64,000 nt of DNA from Megalonaias nervosa (Eukaryota > Mollusca > Bivalvia > Unionida > Unionidae), in NCBI GenBank assembly GCA_016617855.1, contig JAECUM010004450.1:1-64000 (forward strand), in the 5' to 3' direction. Numbering within the stretch: the first letter of the stretch is position 1; each line of letters begins with the position of its first letter. This document shows, in pieces, positions 49,791 through 61,989 of the stretch. The notes beneath the pieces are model-generated. The model had not been told where the DNA came from. It ran no database searches and was given only the letters and a program-made list of their open reading frames with translations. A program made the translations under genes and the position numbers.

Positions 49791-51509
49791 GTCTACAATG
49801 ATAGATGGGACCTCATCATCTAGTACGCTGAGCAGGAAAGTGACTGGGCATCACGATGTCCTTCAGTGGAAGTGACTTTGGAGCACTCTGCACCATTTCC
49901 CACATCTCATCATGATTAGTAGCAGAGATGATGCCAGGAATTTTCTTACGAGGGGAGGGTCCCTGACACTTACGGGGGAGGGGGATATCTGCATACCTAA
50001 TTTAAGCACTTCTCTGAAACAAATACATAAATATCTGCATACCAAATTTAGTTTCTTGAGCTGGTAAATATTGTTTCTTGTCACTACACTTCTCCAAAGC
50101 CTCAGAAAACAGGAAATCATCTGTGTGTGCCAGGCCCACACCCCACCCCACAGGTATCTGAACAGCCATCAGTTTATTCAGTTTCTGATGTTAGGAGCAG
50201 TGTGAATTCTAAATCCCCTCTCACATCTGCAGCTTGTAGTGGGAGAGCCACTGCAATTTTGGCCAATTTAAACATATTAAAGAACTCGTCTTCAATATAT
50301 TCAAACAAAATTTTTAACAAGTCAATCATGTTGTCCCAAAGATATTTCTGTTGTAGATCACATCTGTTGTATAGCTGCATTCAGCCAAGGTTGCAGCCTT
50401 TGAAGAACATATGTTTACCTCTTCAGTTCATGTTGAAACATGAGAAATTTCCTCTTACTCTACATTATCGATCATAGCATATTAATGTAAAGAAATTAGT
50501 TATCTTCCATTTCAACATTGATAATACTTGCTGCTTGTTATGTTCTATACAATTCTGTTACGGCTGATTGATGGATCAGTTTTTTTTATACCCCTCAAGG
50601 AGACAATTAAATAGGAACCCCTGGATAGTTTTTGCAAAAACTGCAGCAGATCTCAATCATACAGATGCTTGTATTCAAACACCAAATCTAAGTTAAAATT
50701 GGTTGATTGCGATCACCAGCAAAATGGACAACAAAGATTTAATTTGACAAACCTTCATTTTTAATTTTTGTGTTAAAAAAATACAAACAAAACAGGGCAC
50801 ATCTGGTACAAGAAATTGTGGGCACTGCAAATGATTTGCACTACCTTTCCCCTTTGGTTTTTAGATGCTGTGTGACTAGCAATCTTTGCTGCCAGACACC
50901 TGTGATCCTGCAGCTTGGCAGCATCTCTGTAGTAGAGACACCTTATGCTAGAAGTTCAAGAAAGAAAATGACATCACTTGTCTTTCATCAATGATGCTTT
51001 GTCTCCAGACTTCCTGGTGGATTCCACCTGACAATGAGGTGATGGCAGGACACAAGCTATGACATCACCTCTACTCTGGGTCTAGGTACCAGTAACCCAA
51101 GCAGAATAAGAAACCAATTACCCTGAAGCTGAGGGCTCCATATCCTGTAATGATTCACTTGGATAACAAAAAACAATTGGGGGGGGGGATGGGAGGTGGT
51201 ACCAATCAGATCCCATTCCTGGTCCGGACCCTATGGGCAAATGACCTTTGTGCAGATGATGGTGGACTGGGGAATGAGAGAAACAATGATCTCAATCCCC
51301 ACATCATGAGGCCTCTGGGTAATAACCAGTGGAACTGGTTGGTGGCCAGTGAATGGTACAAACTGACCAGTTACTGGTTATCAGCCAATGACCAGTGACC
51401 AAGCAGTCAATGGTCAAAGACACTCTCAAGACAAGTCACAGTCAGTGACTGGTCAGGCAACATACATACCTGACTCTAGTTCATTTTCATCACCTGTGAT
51501 GACATTATC
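49791..51509. other. No gene recognised
   Basis: The plus frame 50127-50477 and minus frame 50141-49863 are open but not recognised. A G-rich run is at 51179-51198. The GT-rich 'actggttggtggccagtgaa' phrases at 51330-51450 form a loose local repeat of 'gaccagt'. Confidence 0.4.
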
Positions 51510-51985
51510 TCACTCTGGCGTAACAAGTAGATATTTCTGTGCTTCAGGTCTGTGAATTTCACTGGATGCAGCAAGCCACCGCATCCAATCAAAATTAAGT
51601 TGTTCAAATCTGAACACTGTTCCTACCTGATCGAGACAAAGGGACCATACAACCTAAATGTACTGATAGAGAAGCAATTTTCCCCTGCTGGTCGTGTTTG
51701 TACAAATACCTTTCACTCAAATACACCTGTAATGGCTTCCCTCTGATATGTAGTCATACTTTCGGTGTTAAACTTACAAGGTGTCCTTTTTTAAGTCAAT
51801 TGCCTCCACCATTTCCGGTCAATGTACAATGCACTGCTGTTGCATGCTATTGGTTAGTTGGCATTACATACTAAGGGAGGCAACTCATGAAATCCAATAG
51901 ATGTCACTATGACAAAGCACTAAAATATCTGTTCGATCTGCCAAGGTGTAGATAGGCTTATCATATTGGAACCTTGGCTAGTGAA
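51510..51985. mobile_element. MITE copy 2 (homologue of 19105-19611)
   Basis: It matches the 19.1-kb element from 'gcttcaggtctgtgaatttc' through 'ggcaactcatgaaatccaa' to 'ggaaccttggctag'. The left inverted repeat is mostly lost ('aacaagtagatatttctg'), so this is a truncated copy. Length difference is small; substitutions are many. Confidence 0.78.
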
Positions 51986-52480
51986 GATGCTGACACTGTT
52001 GAGGTTAAATAAGTTAATGGCAACTGTTACTAAAAGTTTTTCAATTGAGTGTATTGTCTTCTATGAGACAGTATGAAGGGGTTTACACTTAATATCTACA
52101 TGTACTTCAAAGTCAATGTGATTAGAGTTAGTTATATGTACCCTGAGTTAACTAGTTTCCCCATTTTAGTGATAGAAACAAATGCCTGTGATGGACAAGC
52201 AGAAAAACTGAGTGAAAAATGGGGTTATTCAAAAATGACATTCAATTTTTTGGGTGTTCTTGTTTGGGATAACAAAACTCTGCTCCATACAACTCTTTTT
52301 CCACAACAGGAGTATCTGACGGATGAAATCTTACACAACACAGGAACATATTGAAGTACAAAATACACTACCAAACTCCTGTGTATCATTTCTGCAATAA
52401 TGAAGTACTTTTTCTGAATAGTTGTAAATTTATTGTTTTTGCTTGTGTACATATGAGAAAGTAAACATATTTGCCTGTAT
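51986..52480. other. No feature recognised
   Basis: The plus frame 52073-52354 (93 aa) has no recognised domain. Confidence 0.45.
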
Positions 52481-52823
52481 ATAAGCTCACCGGACCAATT
52501 ATAATGCAACTTGTTATAATCCGATTCATATTTAACACAGTACTACTGTTGAGCCCATGACCAAAATCATACCAATGTATAACAATAAGATTTCAAAGAA
52601 AACAAGGTGAAATGTAGTCTTCTATTCACTTCCTATTCAAAATACCATGATTTAACAAATTTTGATTGTGCCTTCTACATGACAGTTATATATATATATT
52701 ACACTAATCTTGTCATATTACAGTTCTGTATACATCACAATCCTCTCTATAACATGAATTGGAACATAGCGTAGTTGGCAGTCACAGACCCTGACCACTG
52801 CATTACAATGATGAAGAGCTGTA
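52481..52823. mobile_element. pogo/Tigger-like MITE, copy 2
   Basis: The right end, reverse-complemented, reads 'cagctcttcatcattgtaat' then 'gcagtggtcagggtctgtga', matching the left end of copy 1 at 42408 ('cagctctccctcattataat', 'atggcagtcagggtccata'). TA follows at 52822-52823. The left end near 52483 ('aagctcaccggaccaattat') is worn. About 340 bp. Confidence 0.6.
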
Positions 52824-52897
52824 CATAACAGAGCACCCTGAAGCAGATTAGTTTTATATGTAACTAACTCACTTTCTAAAAGTAAAGTTTGTATTTA

Positions 52898-52899
52898 TG

Positions 52900-52934
<35 letters not shown>
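52898..52934. repeat. (ATT)n microsatellite
   Basis: About twelve ATT units. Confidence 0.93.
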
Positions 52935-53164
52935 AGAAAAAAAACAATAGTAATTTTCACAAGTGGGATAATGTAGACAGTTACATCCAATCACATCAAT
53001 CCCTATACACAGTACATGTCCCAGTGACCCAAAAGGTTGCAAACACTAGTTGTGTTTAGCAGCTGGTCATTATATGCAAGCACACAATACAGAAAATCTT
53101 TTGATGAGACAGAAAAATGTTGGTCTCTTCAAGCAGAATGGTTGGTTTTAATAGCAATTTTCAC

Positions 53165-53245
53165 ACATTATTGGCTTTATCGTACCCACAACCCTTGAAT
53201 TACAAGTGCAATGCTCTATCAAATGAGCTACAGATGTTCAGTATA
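53165..53245 (-). mobile_element. tRNA-like SINE head or tRNA pseudogene
   Basis: The minus strand reads 'tgtagctcatttgatagagc', 'attgcacttgtaattcaagg' and 'gttgtgggtacgat', with an A-box, anticodon-arm-like centre and weak B-box. It is too altered for a working tRNA. Confidence 0.55.
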
Positions 53246-54179
53246 TGCAGGGCGTCTCGAGAACAGGTTGAAATATACACGTTATAATCATCAAAGAAAT
53301 CAGCTGATGTGCAAAAAGATCCATCAGTTGCTGACCCTACATGAGACAGACTTAAAAAAAGAGTGATGACAAGGAATGTCGGAACAACTAATTGTATATG
53401 TGCGGGGGTGGGTGGGAGATGAGTTGGTTACTATGACGCAAATGATGATTATGAAATGCAAAATGATCTTAGAAGTCTATTACGATTGCTGACAGAAATT
53501 GTCTAGTTTTTATGGCATGACATAAATTAGGATAATTTGGTAGTCTATCTGTCCACAGTAGTTCTCCTTCACATAACCAGAAGGGGGCCTGTGCATTAAT
53601 GTATTAATGAGATGACAGTTATTGCTTGTCACATGCTGAATGCCTTGCATTATCTAGGCAACACATGGACTCAGCCAAAGGAATCCTGCCACCTACTGAA
53701 TTAGAGAATGCAGCAAATTTCTGTTTAAAAGACATTGACACCATTATATTTTGTAACACCTGCTTTTATCAAAATACTTATAAAGTGGCAATTACCTAAC
53801 TACTTGCCAAGGCATAAAAGAATAACTCCAAACAGCTCTACCTGACAAGTTTGTTTTTAAACTGATTGAACATAAATCTGTTCGCATCACTGACAGTGCA
53901 ACAACTACTTTTCTGTAAACTGAGACTAGCATATTACCCTTCCCCTCTTGTTTTGCAAATGAGGTTCACTGTGCTCTGTATGGGGTCAAAGAAACAAATA
54001 CACCTGGGAAGCCACCCTACCCTATTTTAATGGGACCAACCCTAAACTTTTTATCACATGCACACAAAATACAAGTATCAACCATGCACCTTTTGTCACA
54101 TCTGAACTAACACAAGCTTGATCAAACAGTAATAAAAACAAGAGTCCCTGAAAGGACTGACACTAAACTGACCTAAAAG
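53246..54179. other. No feature recognised
   Basis: No coding or element signal recognised. Confidence 0.5.
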
Positions 54180-55547
54180 AATTTCAGGAATTCTAGGTTA
54201 GATGATGTCTTCCTTGTTAATCATCAAGTGTTGAAATCATCCCTGATCTTCTTCAGCAATAACAAGATTTTCAAATTAGTTACTGTGGTATACACATCAG
54301 ATATCAGCTTGGCACCATTTTCGTTTAGAACTAATAATGAACAACCCTCCATTATAATGATCATCCATTCAGAGTAAGTACTGACAAGAATTTTAAGGTC
54401 TCACTGGATAGTTTTGTATTTTGACACCCCCCTAATTTTTAAGGTAGAAGGCATGAGCCTAATTATCACAACCCTAGCATTTATAAATTCACACACAATC
54501 TAAATTTGTAATGTGGTTTACATTTACATGGAGTTAGGCTTGAAAATGGGTTGGCTTGTTGGTGACGGCCTGTCAGTTAGACTAGCATTGTAGATCAAAT
54601 GCGTAACTTGAGCTGCAAATGAGCAGCCGACTTGGACTTGGCTTACCTATTTACATGTGTCTGCTACAGAGGTAAATAACTAAAAATCTAGATGATTGAG
54701 GGGTGATGAAAGGTATGTCAATTTGTTATAGAACTAGTGAACTTTAAAGATGAATAAGGTACATACTGATTCTTTTAGCTGCCTTGTCTCAGGAAAATGT
54801 TCAAAATAGCTCTTTCCTGTCAAAAATGAATGTAAAAAAGAGGGGTTGGTGGTAGTATCGGTTCAGTATAAAAGCCACCAGTTGTATAAGGAATTAACCT
54901 TAATACCTCAGTCAGAATCTTACAAGCATCCTTTCAACAAAAATCATTAATTAGTTTTTATTTGTATTTTTAATGTAATATTATTATCATTTTTCTGCAA
55001 CAGGTCATCGTCAGATGAAAATTTGCCAAAAAAACTGTCCAGTGAGACCTAAGGCAGTTGTCATGGCAGCCATATTGATGTATAACTAGCACCATTTTCA
55101 TTTAGGACCAACTAGATATTAAAGCCTGTTGGTGAAAACCGATGTTGATATATTCTTTCATTTGGAGAAGTAGCGCTAACATGTTCAGATATTATTTGCC
55201 ATTCAGGAGAAGCAAAACTAAGATTTCAAGATGGCTGCTGCAGCAATCATATTTTTGAAATCAGCACTTATCTTCATTTCTGACCAAATGAACAGTATAA
55301 GAAGTCTTCTGGTGAAATCCCACATTAATACACTTTCTGTTCAAGAAGAGTTGTGATAACAAGATTTTTAAGATTGCTGCCAGTGTGGCAATACTGGATG
55401 TCTAATCGGCACAATTTTTATTTAGGACCAACTAGACTTCATTCAAAGTCCTTTGGTGAAAACCCCATACTGATACAACTATCCATTCAGGAGAATTTTC
55501 AAGAAGGCTACCAATGTGACTATACTGAATATCAGATCAGCAATTAA
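54180..55547. repeat. Family S: units left of the piggyBac insertion
   Basis: Diverged units lie at 54190-54420 and 55030-55547. The first is strikingly like 12330-12480 ('caagtgttgaaatcatccct' against 'caagtgttgaaaccatctat', then 'cagcaataacaagattttca'). Between them (54430-55010) I see no clear unit. The last unit stops at 'atcagatcagcaattaa', exactly where the piggyBac element begins. Confidence 0.75.
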
Positions 55548-56566
55548 TTAACTCTTTACCTTCTACTAATGCATATATGCGACCGTAAAAATAGCCTTGT
55601 AACCCCAGAGACGCATTTACAAGCTACTAATAATACTCTCTCTATCCCGGCTGGCTCATACATGCGTTTCCGGCCAAGGGTTGAGAAACCCCCGAGACGC
55701 ATATACAAATTTCATATTAAAGCTCTGCACTGGATGAAATTACAACAATATTTAGCCAATGAAAACAGTCCTTACATAAAATAATGAAAGTATTCTATTA
55801 GTAGTTTTACAGGGTATAAGTGGGAAATTCCGTTGAAAACGAGGTCAATTGTGAAAGAAAAACAAAAAAGCAACATTCATGTATTCCGACGATGATTCTG
55901 ACGAAAGTTTTGAAGGATTTGAAAGTGATGACATTGCAAATGTCATTGATTTTACTCATTAGATTCAAGATGAAGGATCGGACATTAGTACAAGTCCTGT
56001 TTCGACACCTGACATTTCAGATTTATCCGAATATGAGGATGAAACGCACAACGATCTTTTCTGGTCGGAACACGTGGAACCGTTACATGTGGACGACTTT
56101 ACAGTAGATTCAGGGCCAACATTTAATTTAGATGAAAATGCAAGGGAGACAGATTTCTTTTTGCAGTTTTTTTCCTGAAGAAATATTCCAGTTGTGCAAA
56201 ATACTTGTGAGAAAAGTAGTGTAATGTACATTATAAACACAACTGATATCTTGAGGTATATTTTTTATTACGAATATGTGAATATAAATATTGATTCCTG
56301 AGGATTATATGTACTTGATGGTGGAAATGAGTGGCACAAAACTTTGGTAAGTGTTTAAATTATTAGTTTTCATTAAATTACATAGTTTGCATGGGACAAG
56401 ATTGATACAGAAAATGTAGACAGCATGTGCACAAACTCAAGAAGCTCTCACTCAGGCAGCCATTATGATGTTCTGGGCTTCAGCCTACAAACAGCAGCTA
56501 GAAGGCAGGCTGCTTATCAGGCTTAGTAGGCAGGGCAGCAAGTTCTTGTAGAAGGTAAAGAGTTAA
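55548..56566 (+). mobile_element. piggyBac-type element with TTAA duplications
   Basis: TTAA at 55548-55551 and 56563-56566 flank a 1,011-bp element. Its ends are perfect 15-bp inverted repeats, 'ctctttaccttctac' on the left and 'gtagaaggtaaagag' on the right. TTAA duplication with such ends is diagnostic for piggyBac. The element carries only the N-terminal part of a transposase (55879-56178), so it is an internally deleted copy. Subterminal motifs 'gagacgcat' occur twice (55609 and 55691) and may be transposase sites. Confidence 0.88.
55879..56178 (+). pseudogene. piggyBac transposase N-terminal fragment
   Basis: From the Met at 55879 the frame reads an acidic leader (MYSDDDSDESFEGFESDD). 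It meets an in-frame TAG at 55960-55962 and continues in the same frame through TSPVSTPDISDLSEYED to VDDFTVDSGPTFNLDENARE and TDFFLQFF. The last phrases correspond to the start of the DDE_Tnp_1_7 domain, where piggyBac-type proteins have an F.G..GP motif followed by a .DFF..FF helix. A run of seven T at 56167-56173 shifts the frame and ends it at TGA. The catalytic Asp residues are not encoded. Because the in-frame stop and the T-run are the only two breaks, the decay is modest. Confidence 0.8.
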
Positions 56567-56634
56567 GGAAGAACCAGATATCACAAAAATCGTTCTGTGA
56601 AAACTCCATGCTGATATGGTCATCCATTCAGGAA
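56567..56634. repeat. Family S remnant between piggyBac and LINE
   Basis: Continues the interrupted unit: 'accagatatcacaaaaatcg', 'gtgaaaactccatgctgata', 'tggtcatccattcagga'. Confidence 0.7.
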
Positions 56635-57431
56635 TATTACTTGTATCAACACGGCAAAAAAGGACAAAACTTCATAGTGATGAACTATGTCTGACATGGA
56701 AGGATAGAAATTTGCAAATGGTCTGTCATGAAAGACTACTTGGTGTTTTGGTAGACAATAACCTATCATGGACTGAACATATCAAACATATAGTAAAAAA
56801 GTCAATTCAAGTTTATGGCTTCTCAGTAAGATAAGACACTTTCTCCCTGAAAGGCACAGAAAACTATTTTATAACAGTTACATACAACCCTATTTAGACT
56901 ACTGTAATACAGTATGGGGTAATTCAAATGATAAAAACTTAGCAAAGCTGGCACGTCTTCAAAAAAGAGCATTTGGGCTAATATCAATCCAGAAAGAAAG
57001 CAAGGAAAATTTAGCTGGTAAGTTAAAAATATTACCTATTAAAGACCGAATCTGTTTGAGAAAAGCCAAATTAATGTACAGGATATCCAATAATAGTGCT
57101 CCTGAATATTTACAATCACTATTCCAGTATAGGCTACCTGGTAATATTCCCCACCTGCAATCCATGTCTACCAAACAGTATAAAATTCCCAAACCAATTA
57201 AGGAATTATTTTAAAAAAGTTTCCAATACTCTGGAACTTTGCTCTGGAATAGTATTCCAGTTGAGATTAGAAATGCCCACTCTATTTCCTTCTTCCAAAC
57301 CCAGTATATCCAGTGGCTTCAGAGATGCAGCTAAAATAAATAAATTCCGTTGTACGAGGGCCTCAAGGTAGATTAGCTCTTAGCTACTTGAGTTACCCTC
57401 TTTAAATAAAGTCTTTATTATTATTATTATT
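56635..57431 (+). pseudogene. 5'-truncated LINE, post-RT region and ATT tail
   Basis: It begins inside the reverse transcriptase (LLVSTRQKRTKLHSDELCL, then ERLLGVLVDNNLSWTEHIKH). After a frame change near 56790 it reads SSLWLLSKIRHFLPERHRK, FYNSYIQPYLDYCNTVWG, KLARLQKRAFGLIS, LRKAKLMYRISNNSAPEYLQ and KIPKPIKELF. A second frame change near 57210 is followed by a short end and 'ttattattattatta'. This is the C-terminal half of a jockey/CR1-like non-LTR element. 5' truncation and a microsatellite tail are typical of such insertions. It has interrupted a family S unit. Confidence 0.78.
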
Positions 57432-57575
57432 AAGAGTAATGACAACAAGACTTTCAAGATGGTCACCATGGTAATAATATTTGGGGTCCAAGCTGCACCT
57501 TTTTCATTTAGGACCAACTAGACCATAAGATGAACATGTTTAACTTTCAAGGCAATCCTCCATGCAATTTAGAAA
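57432..57575. repeat. Family S, continuation right of the LINE
   Basis: Resumes with 'agtaatgacaacaagacttt', 'caagatggtcaccatggtaa' and 'catttaggaccaactagacc'. Confidence 0.72.
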
Positions 57576-58299
57576 GAGTTGTGATAATGGAGAGACAAAT
57601 GGATGAACAACAGTCAAGGGACCATCTGATAACCTCTTCTTATCTATGACCAGTAAAGCTAATAAGTAGTACCAACCTTCCGTACCCTACTGTTTTCATA
57701 CCAGATCATGAAGTTGATTTGTTTGAAGGGGCACTTACCTAGATCTCCTTGATCCTACTACTATTTCCAGATTATCTAGGTCACAGGATACCATTCACAC
57801 ATCAGAATTCTTTTATGACAGCAAAAGCACAGTTTGTTTAAATATCAGTAACACCTCAGTTAGTTTCCCTATCCAACATTATTCCTGTACATACATGGCA
57901 TTATTCCATACCCACTAGGAAATGTTATACTGTAGGTAAAGCGGTGGCTAGTATCAAGGTGTAACAAACTCAAAAATGCAGGCACAAGTCAGGGGGTTTT
58001 AGTACATGTGTCATCCTAGAAGCACAACTTGTCATTCTTGTTACACCTCAAAGCTGCTTTGACAATCGCTGGGGCATGAATTTCTAAAGAAAACAAATAC
58101 GAAAGAACTATAAGGCTGGGCACTAGCCCTATTTAATTACCTATGAAATGCACAACACTTCTTCAAAATATAAAACTTACCTACTTGAGGCAAGCAAAAC
58201 AATAGAATGCAAAAACCAATTTAACATGTACAAGATACATATGGTCACAGGCAACTAATTACTGTACAAGCTACAGAACCAGTCTATGTGTGGTATATG
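57576..58299. other. No feature recognised
   Basis: No coding or element signal recognised. Confidence 0.5.
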
Positions 58300-58546
58300 T
58301 GTATGTGTGTGTGATTTGGATTTTTAACGTTTTAAAAAAATTCAGTCATATCAACGTCTCACCCAGTCACATTATCCTGACACCAGGATGACCAGTTCTA
58401 ACACTAACCTCTTAATACTGAGTGCCAAGCGAGGCAGCTGCACGTACCAATTTTATAAGTCTTTGGTATGACTTAGCCAGAGTTTGAACCCGCAACCTTC
58501 AGCATCCGAAGCAGATGATCTGACCACTTAGGCCACCAGAGCAGAC
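58300..58546 (-). mobile_element. tRNA-derived SINE, copy 3 (internally shortened)
   Basis: Minus-strand head 'ggtggcctaagtggtcagat' with B-box 'gggttcaaactctgg'. The body is as in copies 1 and 2, but about 75 bp around 'tgtctgcagtgtgg' are missing. Confidence 0.8.
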
Positions 58547-61177
58547 AGGTACTTGTACAGAACATGACGATTACAGTTTTGACTTGTCCTTTGAAATTCA
58601 TAAACAAAATATTATTAAAACTGTGCTGATTAATGTTAATCGAAGAGGTGTCAAATCACACACACATTTGAAACTGGCCTATTTATCAAGATGATCATTT
58701 AGAAGCCAACAATTGATCAACAGTTGTCTTAATTTCCTGGTCTGCCGAGATAAAACCTACCTGGATTCAACTAATCCATTAGAATCACTTGAATGTTGTT
58801 AGCTTGCACACTACATAAGCAATACTCACTTTGTTTTAGCAACAAAATAGAAATGCAAAGAAAAAAAAATACCTGCATTCCTAGGACTGAGCTGTTGGAA
58901 TCAAATGGATCCAAAAAATGAAAAATATGCATACTTTTCAAGTGGATTTCAGTGTCCCAGAGAACCCTGAGAGTGTAGCATACATGCTGATTTTAACTTG
59001 AAAAGATGAAAGCAATGTTCTGTATAGGAGAATTATCTGCCAATATAACTTGACCAATGGGAAAGATGGTGACTGCATACTTGTGTTTACGATATAAAAG
59101 TTATGACCCAGTAAATAACTATAAACACTAATTCTTGCGTCTGAATTTGTTGTTCATTAAGCTGTCTGATACATTCAAAATGGCAGGACTATATATATAC
59201 TTGATGTGTACAAGTCTTGAAGCACAAGGTTGTGTTTGTGGTGTTTACAAAATGTCAAATTTTCAAAAATGCATTTAGTTTCAATCCAGGATGAAGAATA
59301 CCCAGTTTACTAAATTCTTGTATTCAGCTCTGATTATAGCACATTTATGCCTTTCTTGTCATTTAGAGATTTATACCAGCTTCTCACCATGTTCAGTACC
59401 AGTTATAAAACTTTGGCAAAGCTACAAGTACCTAATCAAGCTGGGACACCATCATATTTCTGGAGCTCTATAAAACTGGCAAATCTAATAAAACTGTTCA
59501 TGTAGCTAATTGGCTGGAAGAGTTGCAAGATGTTTTCTGTACTTGACAACAGCAATGATATAGATGGAATCAAAACTCCCAAACTTGTCTCAGCATCAGG
59601 ACACATATCACTCTCTCTCTCTCTTAAAAGTGAATCTCCATTGTTGTGTACATACTAATGTGTAATGTACTTGTAACAATGAACAGTTGACCCCCAAAAT
59701 TTTTTAGAAATTGCTAAGTCAATGGACAATCTCTGCTTTTTACTTGAAAAGCAAGGGTAACTAGACTATATACAATTATCAACTTTCATGATTTTTACAT
59801 AAAAAGCATGCAATAAATTAACTTTAAACTCAAAATTTCAACAGAAATACAACATGCATCCACTCACCATGTTTCTGGGTAGAATTGTATGCATATACAG
59901 AACAGCCCAAACAACTTTTCACTTCACATTTCAGAGTCGGGCAGTTAATCCCCTCCACACTTGCTCCCCTTTTGAAGCTCTGCAGTGAAGGAGTAAATAT
60001 CTACAAAATTATCACTGCGACTCGGCAGGCCCATCTTGTGTTTCTCCGCTATGTAGGGCGCTAGTTCACATTACTGACATTAGAGTAACCAGTGCATGAA
60101 GACCACCCATGGCAGACCGAGACATCAGATTTACAATTTGATACCATTTGAAGCACCAGCAATCTTTAAGCAGATTATGCATTTGACAATAAAAAAATAA
60201 CTTCTGAAGAGTCTTGTACATTCAATATATGTGTTTACAAAAGACCGATTGGTTTCTATACAATATACATTGCACTTATTGTCACTTATGTAAAATACTG
60301 ATTATGCATTCTGAATTCTGTTGCTGAAGAAGTTTATATCATGATCCATGGAAAGCAGATCATGGACACTTCTTGTAAGTTTGTATTTGTTTCACTTATT
60401 CTAAAAAATCTGAGTGCTGGCTTCCCATAAACAGCACAATTTTTTCTTCTTGTTAAAATCCTGAGAGATATTGACAGTTAAATTCCAAATGACATCCTCT
60501 ACTATTTGAAATTAAGAAAGAACTTAAAGCACTACTTCTAGCTCTTATGCAATGGCAGTACAACAGCACATGTTCACAAATTTAAATATATAACTATGAG
60601 ACAGCTAGATTTTGATGCATTTGGGCCAACTACACATGTACAGTAACCCACTGACCATTCAATCTTCGAGGGGGTGGGGTCTGTGCATGGACTGGGATTT
60701 TATTTCTGACATGGACACTTATACAACATAATTTTTAAAATAGTAAAATTACATATTGAATAAAATCTTTTACTTTTCACAAATCAGAGCAATGTAATCA
60801 TTTTCAAGCTTTTCAAAAAGAATCCTAATTACTTCCTCCTTAGAAAAATATCTCTCAAGCAACCAAGCTTCAGGACAAATACACATGAAATTCAAAAGCC
60901 ACACCTTTTTCTCTGTGTAATAAGTCCAGTGACACTCCCCATTTCATACATTGGTCAGTCATGGCCAATCTGCAAAATAGCTAATGGTTAGGCTTGGGTA
61001 AAAAAGGCAAGATGTTTGAGTGTGACTAACTACAGTTAATAAATGATGCACATTGTTGTTTTAATGCGATGTTTCAACTGGTGATGACATGGATGTAAAT
61101 CAGGGAAGTAATCAAATCTTTCTCAGAGTACAAGTTGGAAAATACTGTCAAATCATTTATATGGCATAATAATAATA
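58547..61177. other. No gene recognised
   Basis: About 2.6 kb of AT-rich DNA with only a short CT run (59610-59623). Short open frames are not recognised. Confidence 0.5.
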
Positions 61178-61989
61178 CACTGGTCACCCTCTTATACTGC
61201 CACCCCTTCTGCACCGGAAAGGTGGTCTTATAAGAGCGGTGGCCTTTCCAAAAGGGGACTGTATTTGTGAGAAGTACATGCATGTGTATGTAGCAAGAAA
61301 GCCACATGCAACTTAAAAGCATGTAATTTCTTCATTTACAAGTGACATCAATTATTAAAATGTTACTGTAATAGGAACAGACTTATTTCAAGTGAACATA
61401 CAATAATAGTTCTTGGTTCTTAATTGTGACATGCGAGTGGGAGATTGGTGGCATGCTGGTATGCACATTGCAAAAACATTGTCATCTGGGTACAAACATC
61501 GCTTGGAATTTTCAATCATTCTCTTTCCATTAACACCATTTTCCCACTGCTGCAGAATATTCACCTTATTCTGTTAGAAGGCTGTTTACTTGAGTTCTGC
61601 CAAAATCAAATTTTTTTTTGTGTTCTCAGCATTTTTATAAAGTCAAATAATTTTTTCTTTTAAGCAAGAATTTTCCATTTACATCTGAGCCTTCCATTAG
61701 ATTTAATATTGGAGGGTAAGTTGCTAAAGTAGGCGGGGGAAGGGACCTCCACCAAAGTTTTTTTTAAGTAGCAGGGTGTAAAGTTAACGTAGCCAGGTAA
61801 ATCACCAGGCCCGTTATATGCTGACAAGTTTTGTGATGATTTATTCCTATATTTCTAATTGTAATGCAATGTAATCATGTTGATGAAACTTTTGTAGTCT
61901 GGACAAAATTCCTGGTTTATAATGAAAGTGATATATTTACTCTCATGCGATTTTTCAGTCTTGGCTGCATACCCTGTTTTGTTTGCTGG

